From assembly GCA_002482525.1 (NCBI GenBank), contig DLGC01000004.1:1-64000 (forward strand): a stretch of 64,000 bases of DNA. The letters are read 5' to 3'. The notes below the pieces were generated by a model, which saw only the letters and a program-made list of their open reading frames with translations, searched no databases and had not been told where the DNA came from. This DNA is from Propionibacteriaceae bacterium UBA7704. GTDB taxonomy: Bacteria; Actinomycetota; Actinomycetes; Propionibacteriales; Propionibacteriaceae. A program made the translations under genes and the position numbers. Of the stretch, positions 63,394 through 64,000 are shown one piece after another (position 1 is the first letter of the stretch; each line of letters opens with the position of its first letter).

Positions 63394-64000
63394 ATGGCAG
63401 AGCAGACTGTGGCGGCCCCAGGGGCCTCTTCGGCCGCTTCCGTGGACAAGCTGACCTTCGGTACCAAACTTGCCTACGGACTGGGCGATTTCGCCAGTCA
63501 GCTGATGTGGACCCTAGCCTCGAGCTACTTGGTCCTCTTCTACACCGACAACGTCGGCCTCGCTGCCGGTGCGGTCGGCGTCCTGATGCTCGTCGCCCGC
63601 GTGGCCGACGCGCTCTTCGACCCCATGCTTGGCGCATTCGCCGAGCGACATCCAACCAAATACGGACGATTCCGTCCCTGGCTGTTGTGGGCCTCACCAA
63701 TCCTGGCAGTCAGCGTCATCCTCACCTTCATGACGGTGCCGGGTGGCGATACGGTGAAGCTCCTCTGGGCCGGTGGCACCTACCTGCTGATGGGCTTCCT
63801 GTACTCCGCAGTCAACCTGCCTTACGGTGCGCTGTCGACCGTCATGACGCGCGATCCCCAAGAGCGGGTGGCTCTCAACTCCTTCCGCATGATCGGCACC
63901 AACCTCGGCGCTGTCGCGCTGAGCGCCCTCACCATGCCGCTGATCCTGCACTTCTCCGGCTTCGGTGATGGCAAGACCACGAGTGTGATGGGCTTCACCA
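63394..64000 (+). CDS. GPH-family (glycoside-pentoside-hexuronide) sugar transporter, 3' end outside window
   Basis: 202 residues present. After a short polar start the sequence reads KLAYGLGDFASQLMWTLASSYLVLFYTDNVGL, the hallmark first helices of MelB/XylP-type GPH symporters, then VARVADALFDPMLGAFAERHPTKYGRFRPWLLWASP, the conserved cytosolic loop with its cation-coupling acidic residues. It imports a glycoside or sugar with H+ or Na+. ATG 63394 follows AAGGAA. It probably brings in the substrate of the adjacent catabolic genes. Membrane helices 1-5 are visible; the rest is cut off. Confidence 0.9.
   Translation, partial: MAEQTVAAPGASSAASVDKLTFGTKLAYGLGDFASQLMWTLASSYLVLFYTDNVGLAAGAVGVLMLVARVADALFDPMLGAFAERHPTKYGRFRPWLLWASPILAVSVILTFMTVPGGDTVKLLWAGGTYLLMGFLYSAVNLPYGALSTVMTRDPQERVALNSFRMIGTNLGAVALSALTMPLILHFSGFGDGKTTSVMGFT

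Overview
The window is GC-rich throughout, with no sign of an integrated element, CRISPR array or insertion sequence. It looks like a chromosomal segment of a high-GC Gram-positive actinobacterium. The main evidence is the block at 46-55 kb, crgA - pabA/trpG - pknB - pbpA - rodA - PP2C phosphatase - fhaB - fhaA - tRNA-Leu, which is the conserved origin-proximal arrangement of Actinobacteria (in Mycobacterium tuberculosis it lies a few genes from dnaA). A fused CydDC, a PASTA-domain PknB and frequent promoters with the -10 box only 6-7 nt from the start codon fit the same group. A member of the Propionibacteriales is my best guess, but I cannot prove the family from the sequence alone.

Layout. 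0-4.2 kb: dnaB (minus strand, cut by the window edge) faces a CsoR-controlled copper operon csoR-copZ-copA. 4.2-12.2 kb: housekeeping and accessory genes, namely a GT4 glycosyltransferase whose normal start codon is missing, a dihydroorotate-dehydrogenase-like flavoprotein, an alpha/beta hydrolase, galM, a CASTOR/POLLUX-like ion channel, and a DUF3995/TetR pair divided by two matching 20-bp operators. 12.2-18.9 kb: the cytochrome bd operon cydA-cydB-cydDC with a divergent BlaI-type regulator. 19-27.2 kb: a MerR-HEAT protein, a secreted protein, a TetR plus heterodimeric ABC exporter operon, and a DUF4012 protein. 27.5-30.8 kb: an S9 peptidase and a UDP-glucose dehydrogenase.

30.9-44.5 kb: a tightly packed plus-strand cluster of Ser/Thr kinase, 1963-aa N-terminally anchored multi-Ig/FN3 surface protein, MoxR AAA ATPase, DUF58, transglutaminase-like membrane protein, FHA protein and a small membrane protein. 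This matches the bifidobacterial PFNA-type cluster (kinase, fn3, aaa-atp, duf58, tgm, phosphatase). Here the phosphatase is absent from the cluster, and the transglutaminase domain has lost its catalytic Cys and His. A PP2C phosphatase is supplied about 8 kb further on, in the pknB operon. lysS follows, then the division/cell-wall signalling block described above, which lacks pknA and has a CrgA with a long N-terminal extension.

55.4-64 kb: a sugar/glycoside catabolic locus. A minus-strand operon encodes a sugar isomerase/epimerase, a ROK kinase, both subunits of a C-glycoside-deglycosidase-like enzyme (CarC/DgpC-like TIM barrel and CarB/DgpB-like DUF6379 protein) and a GMC flavo-oxidoreductase. 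A ROK-family repressor gene lies upstream. Across from it are a Gfo/Idh/MocA dehydrogenase and a GPH-type transporter, the latter cut by the window edge. Two nearly identical 24-bp sites, one in front of each transcription unit and both in the same orientation relative to the genes, tie the locus into one regulon. The inferred logic is import of a (possibly plant) glycoside, oxidation of the sugar C3 hydroxyl, beta-elimination of the aglycone, then isomerisation and phosphorylation of the released sugar. This is the most interesting system in the window.
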